A DNA stretch of 64,000 bases, taken from Agaricus subrufescens (taxonomy: Eukaryota; Basidiomycota; Agaricomycetes; Agaricales; Agaricaceae). This document shows, in pieces, positions 33,808 to 45,755 of the stretch (positions within the stretch are counted from its first letter, which is position 1; the number at the start of each line of letters is the position of its first letter). The notes beneath the pieces are model-generated. The model saw nothing but the letters and a program-made list of their open reading frames with translations. It made no database searches and was not told where the DNA came from. Position numbers and translations under genes: made by a program. The stretch spans positions 3,534,001-3,598,000 of the forward strand of contig CM057060.1 of assembly GCA_029945375.1 (NCBI GenBank), given 5' to 3'.

Positions 33808-35196
33808 TCACGGCCGCCGCTTTCTGCTCTTCTGTCTCTTCTTCACCTGAATCAGTTTATCATTCGCTATACCTTCTCCGTCCCCCTCGTCCAGCTGTTG
33901 ACCTTTGTGATAGGACACCGGATGAGCGGACCTGTTATACCTTGAGAAAACATCAGACTTGTGTCCATCTGACCAGCGGGGCGGCAGGGGCAGCAGCAAA
34001 GACACCTCACTTTCTTGTGAACTCCCTTTTTGTTGTAGGCGTGACGTTCTCCTTGCTCTTTGGGATGGAGCCCAGCTCGAGTAGTGTCTCCCAGTCTTCA
34101 CGCGTCAAAGCATACTCATCCATGCAGTCAATGACATCGTCAATCGCATCCTGTCCTCCCCATGTCAGACCAAACTTGGATTGGTCAGCGAGATGGAGGT
34201 TCATACCGTTTTGTGGACAGCCAAGGGTTTGACGAGCCTATTGAACAAATGGGGAACATACCACTGGCTGAACTCTGACACATCGGCGGAAATCGTCATC
34301 CGAGTACCAAGGCACATGTCAACAAGCCTTCCGTGCTGCTTCTTTTGCTTGGAACTTTCACCAAACCACCTGCGTTGACCGGTGTGATAGAGGAGTATGA
34401 ATGAAAAGTGGAGAAAGAAAGGGAGAGAGAGAGAGCGTACTGGGGAAAGCTGATAGGGTATACGCCGCTCCTTATAGTCAGCTCACCATTCATCCAGTAC
34501 GCTGGGATGACGGATGAACACATAGCATGCAAAGGCATCAAGCCCCAATGTGTTTCTGAACTAGGATACAGGTGAGTGAGAGAGATGAGGACAGGAAGAC
34601 GACCAAAAAAAAAAAAACAGACCCATGCATGAAGGAGTCTATCAGATCCCCGTCGGACAGGGAGGATGCGGCATGGTCCATGAGGTAGAGAAGGTGGCTG
34701 TCTCTCTCCGGTCCCCAATGGGCTCCCTTCAATTTGGCCGGAGGACTTGGTTTCAAATAGTTTTCCTGGTCATATGTGGCTAAGTGAGGCGCTTCGCGTG
34801 GCTTGAATACATGGATAGGGTCGAACCTGAACCAAGAGTGGTACCATGGATGGGTCCTCGAAATAGAGGTCCAATCGGTCGTCCATTGGAATGTTCCTTT
34901 TCCATGCTTCATATGAAAAGAGATCTGGGCCGAGAAGTTCATGGACAGCTTCAACCACCGTCTGGCCTGGCTTGTCTTTCAATGCTCGGCTGTATGGGAC
35001 AGGCCGCCTTGGTGGTCAGTATGGTACGAGTGGACAGAAATTGGGAGACGTACACCTGCCTGCATTCATGGATGTCCATTGTCGTCTTGGACTGGCTCCA
35101 CATCTCCAAGTTCATGAGGACTTGTCGGATGTCACAACGGGCACCGACTATGAACCTGTCAACGATGCTAGCCTCAATTGACATCTTTTCTCTGCG
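33808..35196 (-). pseudogene. RFC1 (replication factor C large subunit) C-terminal fragment
   Basis: The minus strand reads RFC1 from the end of the AAA+ lid to the C-terminus: FIVGARCDIRQVLMNLEMWS, then LDLYFEDPSMVPLLVQ joined by an intron to ENYLKPSPPAKLKG, SLSDGDLIDSFMHG, THWGLMPLHAMCSSVIPAYW, MDEYALTREDWETLLELG, and KREFTRK joined to YNRSAHPVSYHKG. The end is a basic tail (KKRQKSRKRRP) with stop at 33808. RFC1 loads PCNA at replication origins and nicks. A whole RFC1 has an N-terminal BRCT domain and a Walker-type ATPase; both are missing. Upstream is a minisatellite and then another gene. Introns are kept, so this is a DNA-level duplicate, not a retrocopy. The joint near 34350-34440 does not keep frame with standard splice sites. 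Confidence 0.75.
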
Positions 35197-35269
35197 TACA
35201 TGAATGAGCAGAGAGAAAGAGAATTGGAGATGGAAGATGACTGACCTCCAGAGAATGGGTTATCTGGGA

Positions 35270-35610
35270 CTTGTAGAGGTAGAGTAGGGTTTTTAAAGCA
35301 GGGGTGAGCTGGAGATGAGATAGGGAATGAGTAGGGATGGAGTAGGGATGGGCTGGGGATGGGCTGGGGTTGAGGTAGGGATGGGCTGGGGATGGGCTGG
35401 GATTGAGCTGGAGATGAGATAGGGAATGAGTAGGGATGGAGTAGGGATGGGATGGAGTAGGGATGGGCTGGGGATGGGCTGGGGTTGAGGTAGGGATGGA
35501 GTAGGGATGGGCTGGAGATGGGCTGAGAATGAGGTAGGGATGGAGTAGGGATGGGCTAGGGATGAGCTCTAGATGAGGCAGGGATAAACTAGGGGTGATG
35601 TAGGGATGCA
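35270..35610. repeat. Minisatellite of GGGATGGR-type units
   Basis: Units of about 10-13 bp such as GTAGGGATGG, GCTGGGGATGG and GAGATGAGATAG are repeated for about 340 bp on the plus strand. The array lies where the missing upstream exons of the RFC1 fragment would be. The minus-strand frame through it (Pro/Ser/His/Leu repeats) is an artefact. Confidence 0.85.
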
Positions 35611-35792
35611 CTCAAGACAACCTTGATCTCACTTGTGCCTTTATCTGTGTCTTGGTCTTTTTTTTTTTACTTACCTTGCATCAATACTGGGGTTGGATCA
35701 AGTTTACATATATGGACACTAAAATTCAGAGGTTGAAGTGGGGGTAAATTGACCACACACTTGAGCAAGATATGACTAGATACTTTGGGCAT

Positions 35793-36508
35793 CTAAGAAG
35801 CTCTATTGATGCGTCCATGTCCACCACCACGCCCACGCCCACGCCCACGCTCATGCCCACGCCCACGCTCATGCCCACGCCCACGATCATGCCCACGTCC
35901 ACGCTCATGCCCGCGCCCGCGCCCATGTCCTCGTCCACCTCTATTTGTGCTGTTACTACCATTCGTTTCTCTGCCCCTATCTTCGTCTTCACTCTCAGTG
36001 TCACTCGAGAGAAGAAACTCTATGCCCCATGTAGTTGTTCTTGCAAGGTGTTCCATCAGAAGTCGCCCTAAGTGAAAATCTATGACATGATCAGAACTAG
36101 TAACTCATGAAACTGCGTTCATACCGTGATCGTCACTCAAAAACTTGTATTCTTGAGCTCGTAGAGTAGTGGTACCTGTCACACGTCCGGAGAATATAAT
36201 ATTGAAATGATCGAGGGGGACTGTGAGAGGTGGATGGATGTCGACGACATCAATCATGACACCATCTGCTGCCTCTACGCGAGCAGAATTTGCCCTGGTG
36301 TCATACTAATAAAGTGTAAGTTAAAATTGAAATAATACGAGTCAGATATACCCACCTCTATGAGTGTACTAGGTAGAGCAACCCGGTAACCCTGCAAAAA
36401 TTGTAAGATATGGCCAGTAACAGCAGGCTCATTGTGAAGGTAGTCTGTGAAAGTAAAGCCTGGTGGGAACAGGCCATAGACTGGGAACGCGTCAAAGAAT
36501 TCGGACAT
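35793..36508 (-). CDS. Orphan protein with GRGH-repeat tail (202 aa, 3 exons)
   Basis: Exons 36508-36356, 36305-36125 and 36067-35793 sum to 203 codons with stop. The N-terminal 140 residues are globular (MSEFFDAFPVYGLFPPGFTF; VEAADGVMIDVVDIHPPLTV; FNIIFSGRVTGTTTLRAQEY). An acidic stretch (DTESEDEDRG) leads into about 45 residues of GRGH-ER / GRGH-DR repeats ending GGGHGRINRAS. Gly-Arg-rich tails often bind RNA or are arginine-methylated, but no specific role can be claimed. A TATA box (TATATAAA on the minus strand) lies about 45 bp upstream. I do not recognise the globular part. Confidence 0.7.
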
Positions 36509-36551
36509 TGGTTGATAGATGGGATGGCGAAGACATGTTGAAGACGGCGAG

Positions 36552-36559
36552 TTTATATA
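36552..36559 (-). promoter_or_regulatory. TATA box of the GRGH-repeat gene
   Basis: TATATAAA on the minus strand, roughly 45 bp before the ATG at 36508. Confidence 0.5.
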
Positions 36560-36699
36560 TGCGCTGAGGGGTCCGTGCGCATTCGAAGTCGTTGTCCAGC
36601 CGTATCTAGATTGTCGGATATTATATTCTGCTTTTACATATACAATTTAGGAAGATACTAAGTTTGATTGTTCCAAAAAATCACCGTTTTTGCCGGCAT

Positions 36700-38230
36700 A
36701 GAGTCAGGCACCCCAGAGACGTCGAGGCTCGCTGACACCACGTCGAGCAAGAAGTCCATCGACGCTCGCTTCCTCACTTCAACGACCAACGTCAGGTGAA
36801 GAGCTGTCGGGATATATGACAGACTGCGGCGCCAACGTTTACTTGCTGTGATAACGAGATCGAGATATGTTACTATTTTTGCTGATAGCGAATATCACGT
36901 AGGAGAGAAGGCGTACATCTAATTAACAAGGTCATACTTGCTTGGCACTTGGAAGGCGTCGCTGACACAAGAGAGGAGGAAGCTTACTATCAACAGGTGA
37001 TTTGAGGCCATGTTCGAAGTTAGTGGGATCGCCGACACAATTTCTGGTACCTCTGAGAAAGGCACCGACGCAAAGTGCAGCGCCTCTTCAGTAGCTTCAC
37101 CGATGCAACGCCAGGCGATGAAGGAGAAGGAAAGATGAGAGAGCTAAACACTGACCAACATATAAACGTACACCATCGATCGCCGACACAACGTCTGGCG
37201 CGAACGAGAAGGGTGCTAACGCAAAGTCAAGCACCTTCTCAGTGTCCTCACCAACGAAACGTCAGGTGATGAAGGAGAAAAGAAAAAATGAGAGAGCTAA
37301 ACACCGACTAACATGCAAAAGGTACATCGTCGATCGCCGACACAATGTCTGGCGCCAACGAGAAGGGTGCTGACGCAAAGTCAAGCATCTTCTCAGTGTT
37401 CTCACCGACGAAACGTCAGGCGATGAAGGAGAGAAGGAAAGATGAGAGAGCTAAACACCGACCAACATGCAAAAGGTACACCATCATTTTTGGATTCCGG
37501 CAGAAACGGTGTTTCGTTTATTGTGTCTAAGGACAACGGAAGCGTGCAGGTGACTGGGAGGAGAGAAAGGACGAGGCTCACGGTTGGTTTTGCGGATTCA
37601 TCGGAGGGAGCTGGGAAGGAAGATACAATGAGGGAGGGAGGATATATAAGAGGCGTTCTGGAATGTCTGGAAAAGAAGGTCAGCGATGGTTAAGGGCGAT
37701 GGTGTTGGACAAGCATACGTTCCGGCGATCGCTGAGAAGAGGACCCACTCGGCGGCATGCTTGTCACCCTCAAGGCTTTCGTCTGCAATCCAGGTCAAGA
37801 GCGCATCTCTGGTTGGTTAGGGGTTGGGTTATTTGTATCTGAGGTGAGATAGAAGACATAGGAAAGGTACGAGGAATGATAGTCGGCGGGGTGGAACGGA
37901 TCATGTAGCGTGGGGACGGCATCGCTGGTATCCGACAACGGCTCGAAGTCATCGCCGACACAATGTCTGGCGCCAACGAGAAAGGTGCTGACGCAAGGTC
38001 AAGCACCTCAGTGTCCTCACCGACGAAACGTCAGGTGATGATGCAGGTGAGAAGGAAAGAGATGAGAGAGAGCCAAACATCTACCAACACCGGAAATGCA
38101 CGACTTTGTTTGCTCCTTGTTTGGTTCCCCCGCCTCTCTTCCCGTTCCTCTACCAGACGTTAGTCGGTAAAAACATCACTTGACGTTGCGTCAGTGTTGT
38201 CGAAGATGTCTGACGTCACGTCGGCGATAT
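36700..38230. repeat. Dispersed repeat family, left block
   Basis: Blocks such as CGCCGACACAA-GTCTGGCG (near 37181, 37335 and 37954), AAGGGTGCTGACGCAAAG, CACCGACGAAACGTCAGG (near 37250, 37407 and 38019) and GAGAGAGCTAAACA recur at irregular intervals. At 38108-38200 is the order TTTGTTTG, CCAGACGTTAGTCGGTAAA, TTGACGTTGCGTCAGT, which recurs at about 55711-55780. Short open frames here are repeats of one another, so I list no genes. Confidence 0.75.
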
Positions 38231-38296
38231 ATCTTCGAGGCTTCCCATTCTGATGTAATTCCGCCCTACCGGAACAACCTGACGTGGCTTCGGCAA

Positions 38297-38570
38297 CATC
38301 GTGCGCTAGATCTTGTCATCGGCGACGACGGTTGGCACCGGGATTGTCCGGCGTGTTCGCCGACGAACCTCAGCTGTCCTGATCCCACAGCATCGTGCGC
38401 TAGATCTTGTCATCGGCGACGACGGTTGGCATCGGGATTGTCCGGCGTGTTCGCCGACGAATCTCAGCTGTCTTGATCCCACAGCATCGTGCGCTAGATC
38501 TTGTCATCGGCGACGACGGTTGGCACCAGGATCGTCTGGCGTGTTCGCCGACGAATCTTAGGTGTCACTG
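38297..38570 (+). repeat. Three tandem copies of a 94-bp unit
   Basis: Units start with CATCGTGCGCTAGATCTTGT at 38297, 38391 and 38485 and contain CATCGGCGACGACGGTTGGC and GTGTTCGCCGACGAA. They are near-identical. The three overlapping frames of 82-120 codons across them are repeat artefacts. Confidence 0.9.
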
Positions 38571-38901
38571 CTTGATTTATATTCGAAGTCAACTACTGTC
38601 CCTAGACTTTGGGCTTTCTCATGGTGCGTGCATTGTTCAAAATCTGCGACACATGCTAACTATTCTGGCGGGGTGTATTTCGTCTGAGACATCCGCCAGC
38701 TGTCTTCGTTATTATGTTTTTCGGTATCGACGTCCCCAACAGTATCACAAGACTATGATTCATATGTAGCCGAACTACTTACAATAGGAACCCTAGTGTA
38801 AGCAATAAAGATCCCGTCAAATAATGATGCGCAGCAGAAAGGAAGGGTACAAGAAGGAAAGAACAGTACAAGTACATAGGCCAAGATATCTCGCACAAGA
38901 T

Positions 38902-41676
38902 CTAATCTGTCGCGAACATTCCAACATCTACGATGGTATTACTTCCCTCTAATGGTTCAAGATTAGGGTCTTCACCCATATGGAGAAGTATATGAGGGGC
39001 GGGGAGGCGGTCAGAAGCCAGAGGCCACCGAGTAAAACTCTTGCTTGATTGTTTTCTCGCAGAGGTAGGCCACATTTTATCACACTGAGCATAAGGTATC
39101 CAACGCCACTGTTGGACACGAACCCAGAAAGCTTCGCGTATAGCATTTAAAACACGGACATTATCCCTGTTTTCATCAAGCATCCTCATCCACGTTTGGT
39201 AATAAAGGCATGTGTGATAATTTTGAACACCATCTGTCGTTCTATGACCTGGTCTAGGTAGCAACCAATTGAAGCTTGTCCTCCACTGCTCGATCGATGA
39301 CCTTCTGTACCAAACAGCGTGGAAAACTTCGGGGAGACGGATATTTCGGTATGGAGCATCATCTCCGGTCGCTCTTTCTCTATTGTTGAGGCGGAGATAC
39401 GAGGGATTAGTAATACCCCTTTGGTTTGGTGATTTTGAAGTGATATCCATCACGAATTGCCGCCATAGTTTAGATATCCGCGAGTCGATGTCCTCGGGTT
39501 CATCTGGAGGAGGAGAAAGTCGATCTATGACGTCGGAGGCCTGACCAAGGTTTGGGGGAGGAAGCGAGTACCCCTGTGCTGCTAATTGGAAGAGTGCCGC
39601 CTCAGGTGCGCCAGTCAAATTGACATACGGAACGAGGGACTTCTTATTTGTGGTAGATCGTATATTTGCGACCGCTTGTCGAGGTAGGATCCCTGTTCTC
39701 TGATACTTGGCCTGGATATAGTCCTTGTTCCTTCCATCAAACCAGAACTCGAACGATGGGTGTGATATACCGCGTCCGCCTAGCCGAAATCGTGGTACGT
39801 CGGCCCCATCTTCTCCAAGCACGATTCGCCGGAAGAAGACACAGCCATATGGATTCCAAGGGACGCCTACATTGGAAATGACATCCTCTGGATCAGATTC
39901 TTCTTCTTCATGCTGCCAATCGGGTGCGACTCGAGTATTATATGCCAGGTAGTCGAGGACGGTATTTTGGTCTTCAGTGAGGGGAAGAGTCGCTCGCATG
40001 AGATCTCGTGCTGCTGGGCCATCTTCAGGACGAGCATGTATCCCGTTGACGAGCCACAGGCACGCCGCGGTCAAGAGCAATGAATCATCTAGGAAACGAA
40101 GGTGCGATGGGCCACTTTCTTGAAGGGTAAAGGTTTGACTGATAGCCATTAAGCGGATTATTCGGAAATTCCTGACAAGTACGTCGTCAAGATTAATCCG
40201 GTTTAATAATGGGAAATACCTTACCACCAAGTTTCACGATCGAATGCGCATAGGGATTGCCGCAGCAGATTCGGATCGATATCGACGAGTATAGTGTCCG
40301 CATGGTCATAAGGAACCCGAACCTCAAGGCGTGCCTTTGAACTGCTAGTATCTCGGGCATCTTCGTATATAGTATGCAGTCCAGTTATTATCTGAGGTGG
40401 TTGGTCGGTCCCCAAAGCTTGGCTCGAGGAAACAAACTTCGCATGGTGCCTACTGTCGCGGTTATGAACAGTTGCTTTATCAGTCGTATACATCTGCATG
40501 TATACTGCGCCGGTCTCGCCCCCGGACCTCTTGTTGAGGGTGAGACGGAAGCCACTCACAGCAGTAAGGTGGCTAGAAAGGTCGCGGTAATACGGGCCAT
40601 AATTGACACGGGTGATTTTCTCTGCACGGGCTTCAGAAACGCCAAGAGTGTGTCGTACAATGTGTCGATGTGATGAAGTCAACCATTGGAGACAGTCTTC
40701 CTGATCGCTACTAATCTCCAACCCGACGTCAACCCACCAGCGGCCGTTGATGTGTGCCGTAGAAGACAAGTTAGCGTCCTCGAAGACTTGTCGAAGGTAA
40801 TCAGTTGCCTCCTCAACGTCATGAGTGGTTGTATGCTTGACGCCGCGGACAATATGCATTACAAAGAAGTCCTTGGCCCAAAGGGAGTCTACTGGATCGA
40901 GGGATTGATTATCGCTAATTGCCTGTCGGGCGCGTACAGTGATGAGGGGAACTGCCCAGCCTGGGATCAGCCTGGTACCCCACGAGTGCGTTCCTGAATG
41001 ATTGCGTGCCCGAATTACTTCTGACTCGTATGACGGCGGCCACTCTGATGCAACAGACGTGCCTAGTATATCATCTATTGCAGGACGCAGGGCGTTCTCG
41101 TACCAGAAAGTGCGTTCTCTTACTGTGAGTTGGTAAGCGGCATCTCTCAATGCACGCTCCTTCGACCACAAACGAGGGAAAAAGAACAGGACTTGACACC
41201 TTTGCCCAAACGACCCGAACTTGAAATTCGGAATACGGTGCATTTCAACCCTCAAAGTACCGCTCTACGAAGTGTCCCAAAATTTGACATTCAGCCAACA
41301 CGAATTCAAGGTGTGTGGGCTGACTTACAGTCTCAGTTCGCATGGGATACTGAATATGAATCGAGGCCCTTAGACATAGATTTCCGGGAGGAATAGCATG
41401 AGCGTTGATAGCCCCATCGACGAGGATGTCGCGCGAGAGCCCGATCAAGGAATCATAGTCGCGCTTGATTGTAAGCTCGTGGTCGTCGTCGACAAGATTT
41501 TGTACCGGGTCAATAAAAATTTGTCTTTCGCGATTCCTCGAGTCTGTGTATTCGCCAGTAAGACCAGCTCGAATAAAAGCATCATACTGGTCCTCTTCAT
41601 GCAACAAGTTAAGACGGTCGATAAATTGATCCAGGGTATGGGTCACGGTTGGGTGATCGCTATAGTAAGAGGACAT
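38902..41676 (-). CDS. Large orphan protein A of the 39-51 kb block (885 aa, 3 exons)
   Basis: Exons 41676-41329, 41264-40225 and 40171-38902 sum to 886 codons with stop. Joints read RTET/SGTLRVEMHR and RETWW/NFRIIRL. The protein is globular throughout, rich in Trp and Arg, with distinctive stretches VLFFFPRLWSKERAL, HINGRWWVDVGLEIS, KITRVNYGPYYRDLSSHLTA, WNPYGCVFFRRIVLG and SHPSFEFWFDGRNKDYI. No signal peptide, membrane helix, P-loop, DDE triad or zinc finger is visible. I do not recognise the family, and the role is unknown. It runs in the same direction as orphan B (590 bp away) and divergently from the SNF2-type gene beyond it. A TATA-like TTTAAATA lies about 40 bp upstream of the ATG. 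Confidence 0.8.
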
Positions 41677-42264
41677 TGTACAGTGGGTGTCGGTTTATTG
41701 GTATTACAGTAGGTATTTAAACCTCCGTACTTGTGAAACATAATGAGTTCAAACTATACTTTAGGAAGCTTGTCTAAAATCCCGCGTTGGGCATGGCGGC
41801 AGTTCTCCGAGGAATAACAATGTCCCAAGATTAAAGCCGAGTAGAGAAAGAGCATGCTAGTACTCTACGGAATCGTCTCGAGCCATTGTCAAAGAAAGGT
41901 CTACCTTTACTCACTGGCCTGGTAATACCCTGTCCCTCCGTCTTACGGACGTCGTCAATTTACGTCCTCGATCACAGTTGAAGCTCTAAAGCGGAACGCA
42001 CTACGGATTGCTGGCAATGTATGCGGGTATCAAATTGCCATGAACCAATGATGTGACAATTAACGCGGAAGAAGCTCGTCGACGATGCGAGGCTGGTCGG
42101 GTGTTTTACCTCACCTCTGGTAGATTATTAAACATGATTGTTTAGGGTTGCGTAGTAAGTCATAGTAATTCTATTCAAGGCGCAGTAGGCCTATCAACGG
42201 ATACACAAAAAAAGTATAAGCGGCACACAAGGGATGTATCGACGACGTATTGCACGGAGTATTA
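41677..42264. other. Spacer between the two orphan genes
   Basis: It holds the promoter of orphan A and the 3' end of orphan B. No gene is seen. Confidence 0.55.
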
Positions 42265-44498
42265 CTAGGTGGACGTGATCACAGGAAACTCGGGAGGGAC
42301 GCAAGGTGCACGCCCAAAGTAGTCAAAAAAGGTCTGGCAATAAAACTTTGATGCTACAACCTCGAACTCGCTCAATGCTGCCTCGTGCCACCTCATCCTT
42401 TCATTGACAAAATCTCGGAGAATGAATGAAGAGAGCCTCTTTGGCGTTTCACCAGGCCAGTCTGCAAGAACATCTTGAAAAGCCCTAAGGAAGAAACGCC
42501 TTAACGATAGGTCCTGGGCAGCAAGGCCCGATGCCCTGGTAGGAAGTTCTTTCATTAAAATAAAATCGTTAGGCCATATTGCAGCCAGTTTGTCCATACG
42601 AGCAGCTTTGGTTTGCGGAGACCCCCAAAGATCGGCGAGCATCGTTCGGTCCAAAGTCATCAGTTCTAAACGAAAATTGTGCTCCTGCACATCCCAGACA
42701 ACCATTTTCTGGCATAAGAGAGGAAATTCTACCACACGGTTGCGCTCCCAGACGGTCTGCTTACACCAAGTGAGCAATGTTACTTTATCTGGTGAGGGAA
42801 CCTCGATTGTGAACATAGCTCGACTTGCGTCCTTGGCCTTACGATTTCGAGCTGCGTTATTGTTCTTGCGGTTTTGACCTTTGGAGCCAGGGGTATTATT
42901 TGACGTCGACGATGATGACGAAGCGGCAATCATATTCTTCTTTCTTGTATCCTTTCGCAAGAGTTCTAGTTCAAGGGCAATGTCGCGAAGATAACTGCGC
43001 CACTGTTGTGGGTTTGGAAGGACCGACGCTGCCTCAGCACTGAATCTCGTCAACCAGGAGGAGCGAATAACAATCCACGCTAACATCAACTCGGAATTGT
43101 TTTGACCATCAGGAGAGCAGAGGATATGGGGGGGTGGGAATGCGTAACCACGAAAGATTCGTTGATTTGGGTGGTCTATCACCCGCTCAACGTCAACAAC
43201 CACCGCTTCGAGTGCACATCTCCAACTATTCAGAGCTTTTGTGGCGGTGGGACCTCCGAGATCGGTGAATAGAATCTTGTTGATCGCCAACGTGCTCTTG
43301 CTTTTCTTTTTTTCAACCTGTTCGAGTGCCTTCGACATCATGTCTGTGCCATGATCAATGTAGCGAAGACTCTATAGATAGATAAAACACTCACAAGGCG
43401 CAGGGCGGTTGTTTAGCTCCAATTTTCCTACATTATCTTCTGATGCACCGGGAAGAAACCGAATATCCAAGGTCCCAGGTTTCCACCGGTTGATAGCAGT
43501 GTGGATCTTGGGTGAAAGGGCGCCGTGATAGAAGACAGGTGCATTTTTCCAGGGCGTGATATTAATACCGGCATTCTTGGGTTGTACCACCGGCTCCGGG
43601 GAAACGATGTTGATATTATGGGGTAAATAATTGATGGGCCTAACGTACCACACTGGAACCCCTCTCTCAAACATATCGTGGACGACGCTGAGCCTGTCCG
43701 TGACACATCCTATCAAGCGATTATCGACGGGTGACGAAGTTGTGAGGGACATCGGGTCCCATTTTTTTATTTTGTCGAGGATCGCCCGAGTGCTGAAGCA
43801 AGCCCTCTGTGCAGCAGCAACAGTAAGGACCACGCTGTAATATTCTTGAGGAGTGAAAAGGAGCGAGGACGTCAAACTCCTCATGTTTCGAGCGTTCTCC
43901 TGGAGTAAAAGCCAGTCGTTTGCATTGGGAGTCGAGCAAGTATTTATTTCTTCCATGAGCTTGGAACGTACATCGTAGAGCTGCTGAGCGATGTTGGGAT
44001 CAAGCACGCCACTGGTTTCGGTGACAGTGATAAAATGTGTTTCTTTCATCTGCCACCAGAGTATTTTCAAAGGGTGTCGGTCAAGATCGGGGCCTGATGG
44101 TTTGCGAGGGATGTAGGCAAAGTACTCCTGCCCATCAAAATACCACTGGGGCCACTGCGTCCAATCTTCGGCACCCAATCTCCCGTCCTCACGAAAAGTT
44201 ATCATTTGCTCTCCAAGATTGATCTCGGGCAGATAATCTGCATTAGCAGTGGTAATGACGAGCCTCTGCGAGTTTGGTGTATTAGGAGTGAGGGCATCCT
44301 TCACAGTCGCCGATAGATATGACGTCTTCAGCTCGCCAATTCGAAGGGCATCAGTAGCTAGTAAATCGTTCAACTCTGCGAAATATTAGTACGATAATCC
44401 ACGCGAGAAATATCCTTCGCTGACCTTCTCCAGGACGGCAGAACGGTCGGAACACTGCATTTCCGGCTGTATCCCGTTCGATGGGTAGGCTTTTTGAC
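42265..44498 (-). CDS. Large orphan protein B of the 39-51 kb block (more than 700 aa, 5' end unresolved)
   Basis: Three exons are clear: 44498-44425, 44375-43432 and 43371-42265. Joints read RPFCRPGE/ELNDLLATDAL and GASEDN/SLRYIDHGTD, with a 60-bp intron between the last two. Residues before SKSLPIERDTAGNAVF must lie in an upstream exon I could not place. Conserved-looking stretches are WPQWYFDGQEYFAYIPRKPS, LIGCVTDRLSVVHDMFERGV, PVWYVRPINYLP, FTDLGGPTATKALNSW and HPNQRIFRGYAFPPPHIL. A Ser/Asn/Lys-rich low-complexity linker (KGQNRKNNNAARNRKAK) divides two globular halves. The last residues are FFDYFGRAPCVPPEFPV. No catalytic motif is recognised. The gene faces the SNF2-type gene across about 1.2 kb. 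Confidence 0.75.
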
Positions 44499-44731
44499 CT
44501 GTAATTACATTATGTCAACTTAACATTAGACGGATAGTGACAGACACTCCACTCTGCGGAAATTACGCGTCGTGGACGAGTCTTTAGGGAACGGAGACCC
44601 TTACATGGCTGCGGAAATTCTGGTCAAATTTGCGCTTGGGATATTACCTAAAGAGAATCAGCTCAACTCTAAGCAAGGAAATTCAACTCGACAGGGGAAT
44701 TGGGATCGGGTCGTCGACGAGTGTTCGGTGC

Positions 44732-44823
44732 GACCAAAGGTCAGCTCCACGACGCGAAGAGTTGATCGAAGAGCGACCAAAGGTCAGCTCCTCGACGGCT
44801 AACATCAGCGACGACCAAAGGTC
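44732..44823. promoter_or_regulatory. Three copies of the inverted-repeat motif GACCAAAGGTC
   Basis: CGACCAAAGGTCAGC occurs at about 44731, 44774 and 44812 (spacing 43 and 38 bp). The core GACC-AAA-GGTC is a perfect inverted repeat around AAA. The copies lie between orphan B and the SNF2-type gene, so they could be binding sites for a shared regulator. The alternative is that they belong to an untracked 5' exon of orphan B, since a minus-strand ATG at about 44805 opens a 40-codon frame through two of them. Confidence 0.5.
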
Positions 44824-45690
44824 AGCCCCTGGAAGCACACCTACATGATCGGAGACAGGAAATCAACCTGAGAAACTTACGCGTAGGGCCGTCAGTGTAG
44901 ATAGCAGTCGCAAACTTGGAAGTCAGGGTTGTGATATTTCCGGATAGAATAACCAACCTCGACAACAACAAGGACAAACATATGCCTCTCTCTCTCTTGC
45001 CTGATTTTCGATCGGCGCCTCCCCATTTTTCATGCCTGATATAAGTCGGCAATGAAAATGCAGAGCTTTCCGTCTGACGTTGCGTTGGCGATCTGCGTAC
45101 CAAGATAATGAATGGCTAGGCAGCGTTAGGGTCATACCGTGGATGACGGTCGCAAGTTTGTTGGAGGCCTACAGCCTTCCTACTAGGTAAGAGGTCCTTC
45201 TCGTCTTGGTTTGATCAAGCACTAATATAATATGAAACACTTATATTGGAGCATTCTGACCTTGACGTTCGTCCGCGAGGATTTCGATCGCGTTTAACTC
45301 TAGGTCAATGAATTGTTCCGCGCCTTGTGTCAACCTCACCGTCGTTCTCGAATAACGATGTGTGCTGAGGCTACTAAGGGCCCATAGGATCCAATGCGGT
45401 CTTGAAATTCCTTAAGCTGGGATGAGATTGGTGCGGTGTTCTCATACGTGTGGTTAGTGCGCTTGTCTAACTTCCGCAGACGCAAGGATAGGTAATTAGT
45501 CACTCTCGCAATAACTGCTCATATCGAAAGCAATTCTACGAGGGGGAGGCATTGTTACTTCGCTGATTCACCAGACAGTTCTCCATCGGGCCTCAAAGCG
45601 CGAAGCATCTTTTCCGGATCTGAGGTCATAGGTCGCTCACACGCATTTGAGGTCGACGACGCGCATGTGGTCATGGGAAATATATGGTTG
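44824..45690. other. Divergent intergenic region, remainder
   Basis: No gene is supported. Minus frames at 45103-44822 and 45926-45555 have no recognisable content; the latter overlaps the SNF2 first exon. Confidence 0.5.
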
Positions 45691-45700
45691 TATATAAAAG
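45691..45700 (+). promoter_or_regulatory. TATA box of the SNF2-type gene
   Basis: TATATAAAAG lies 56-65 bp before the ATG chosen at 45756. The earlier in-frame ATGs at 45684 and 45702 fall at or just after the TATA box, which argues against them as starts. Confidence 0.55.
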
Positions 45701-45755
45701 AATGTCTTCCTTGGGACCAGGAATATATTGCTGTATTTTTCTCTTCCTGCCTTTC

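Noticed and set aside
35174..35611. 145-codon minus frame of Pro/Ser/His/Leu repeats
   Set aside because: Pure translation of the GGGATGG minisatellite.
36700..38570. CRISPR-like array
   Set aside because: Repeat units are irregular or directly tandem without unique spacers, and this is a eukaryotic genome.
38180..38769. Repeated frames containing DLVIGDDGWHRDCPACSPT
   Set aside because: Produced by the 94-bp tandem repeat; three frames share the same translated unit.
45684..45704. Earlier in-frame ATGs for the SNF2-type gene (45684, 45702)
   Set aside because: They lie before or immediately after the TATA box, so transcripts should begin downstream; 45756 preferred.
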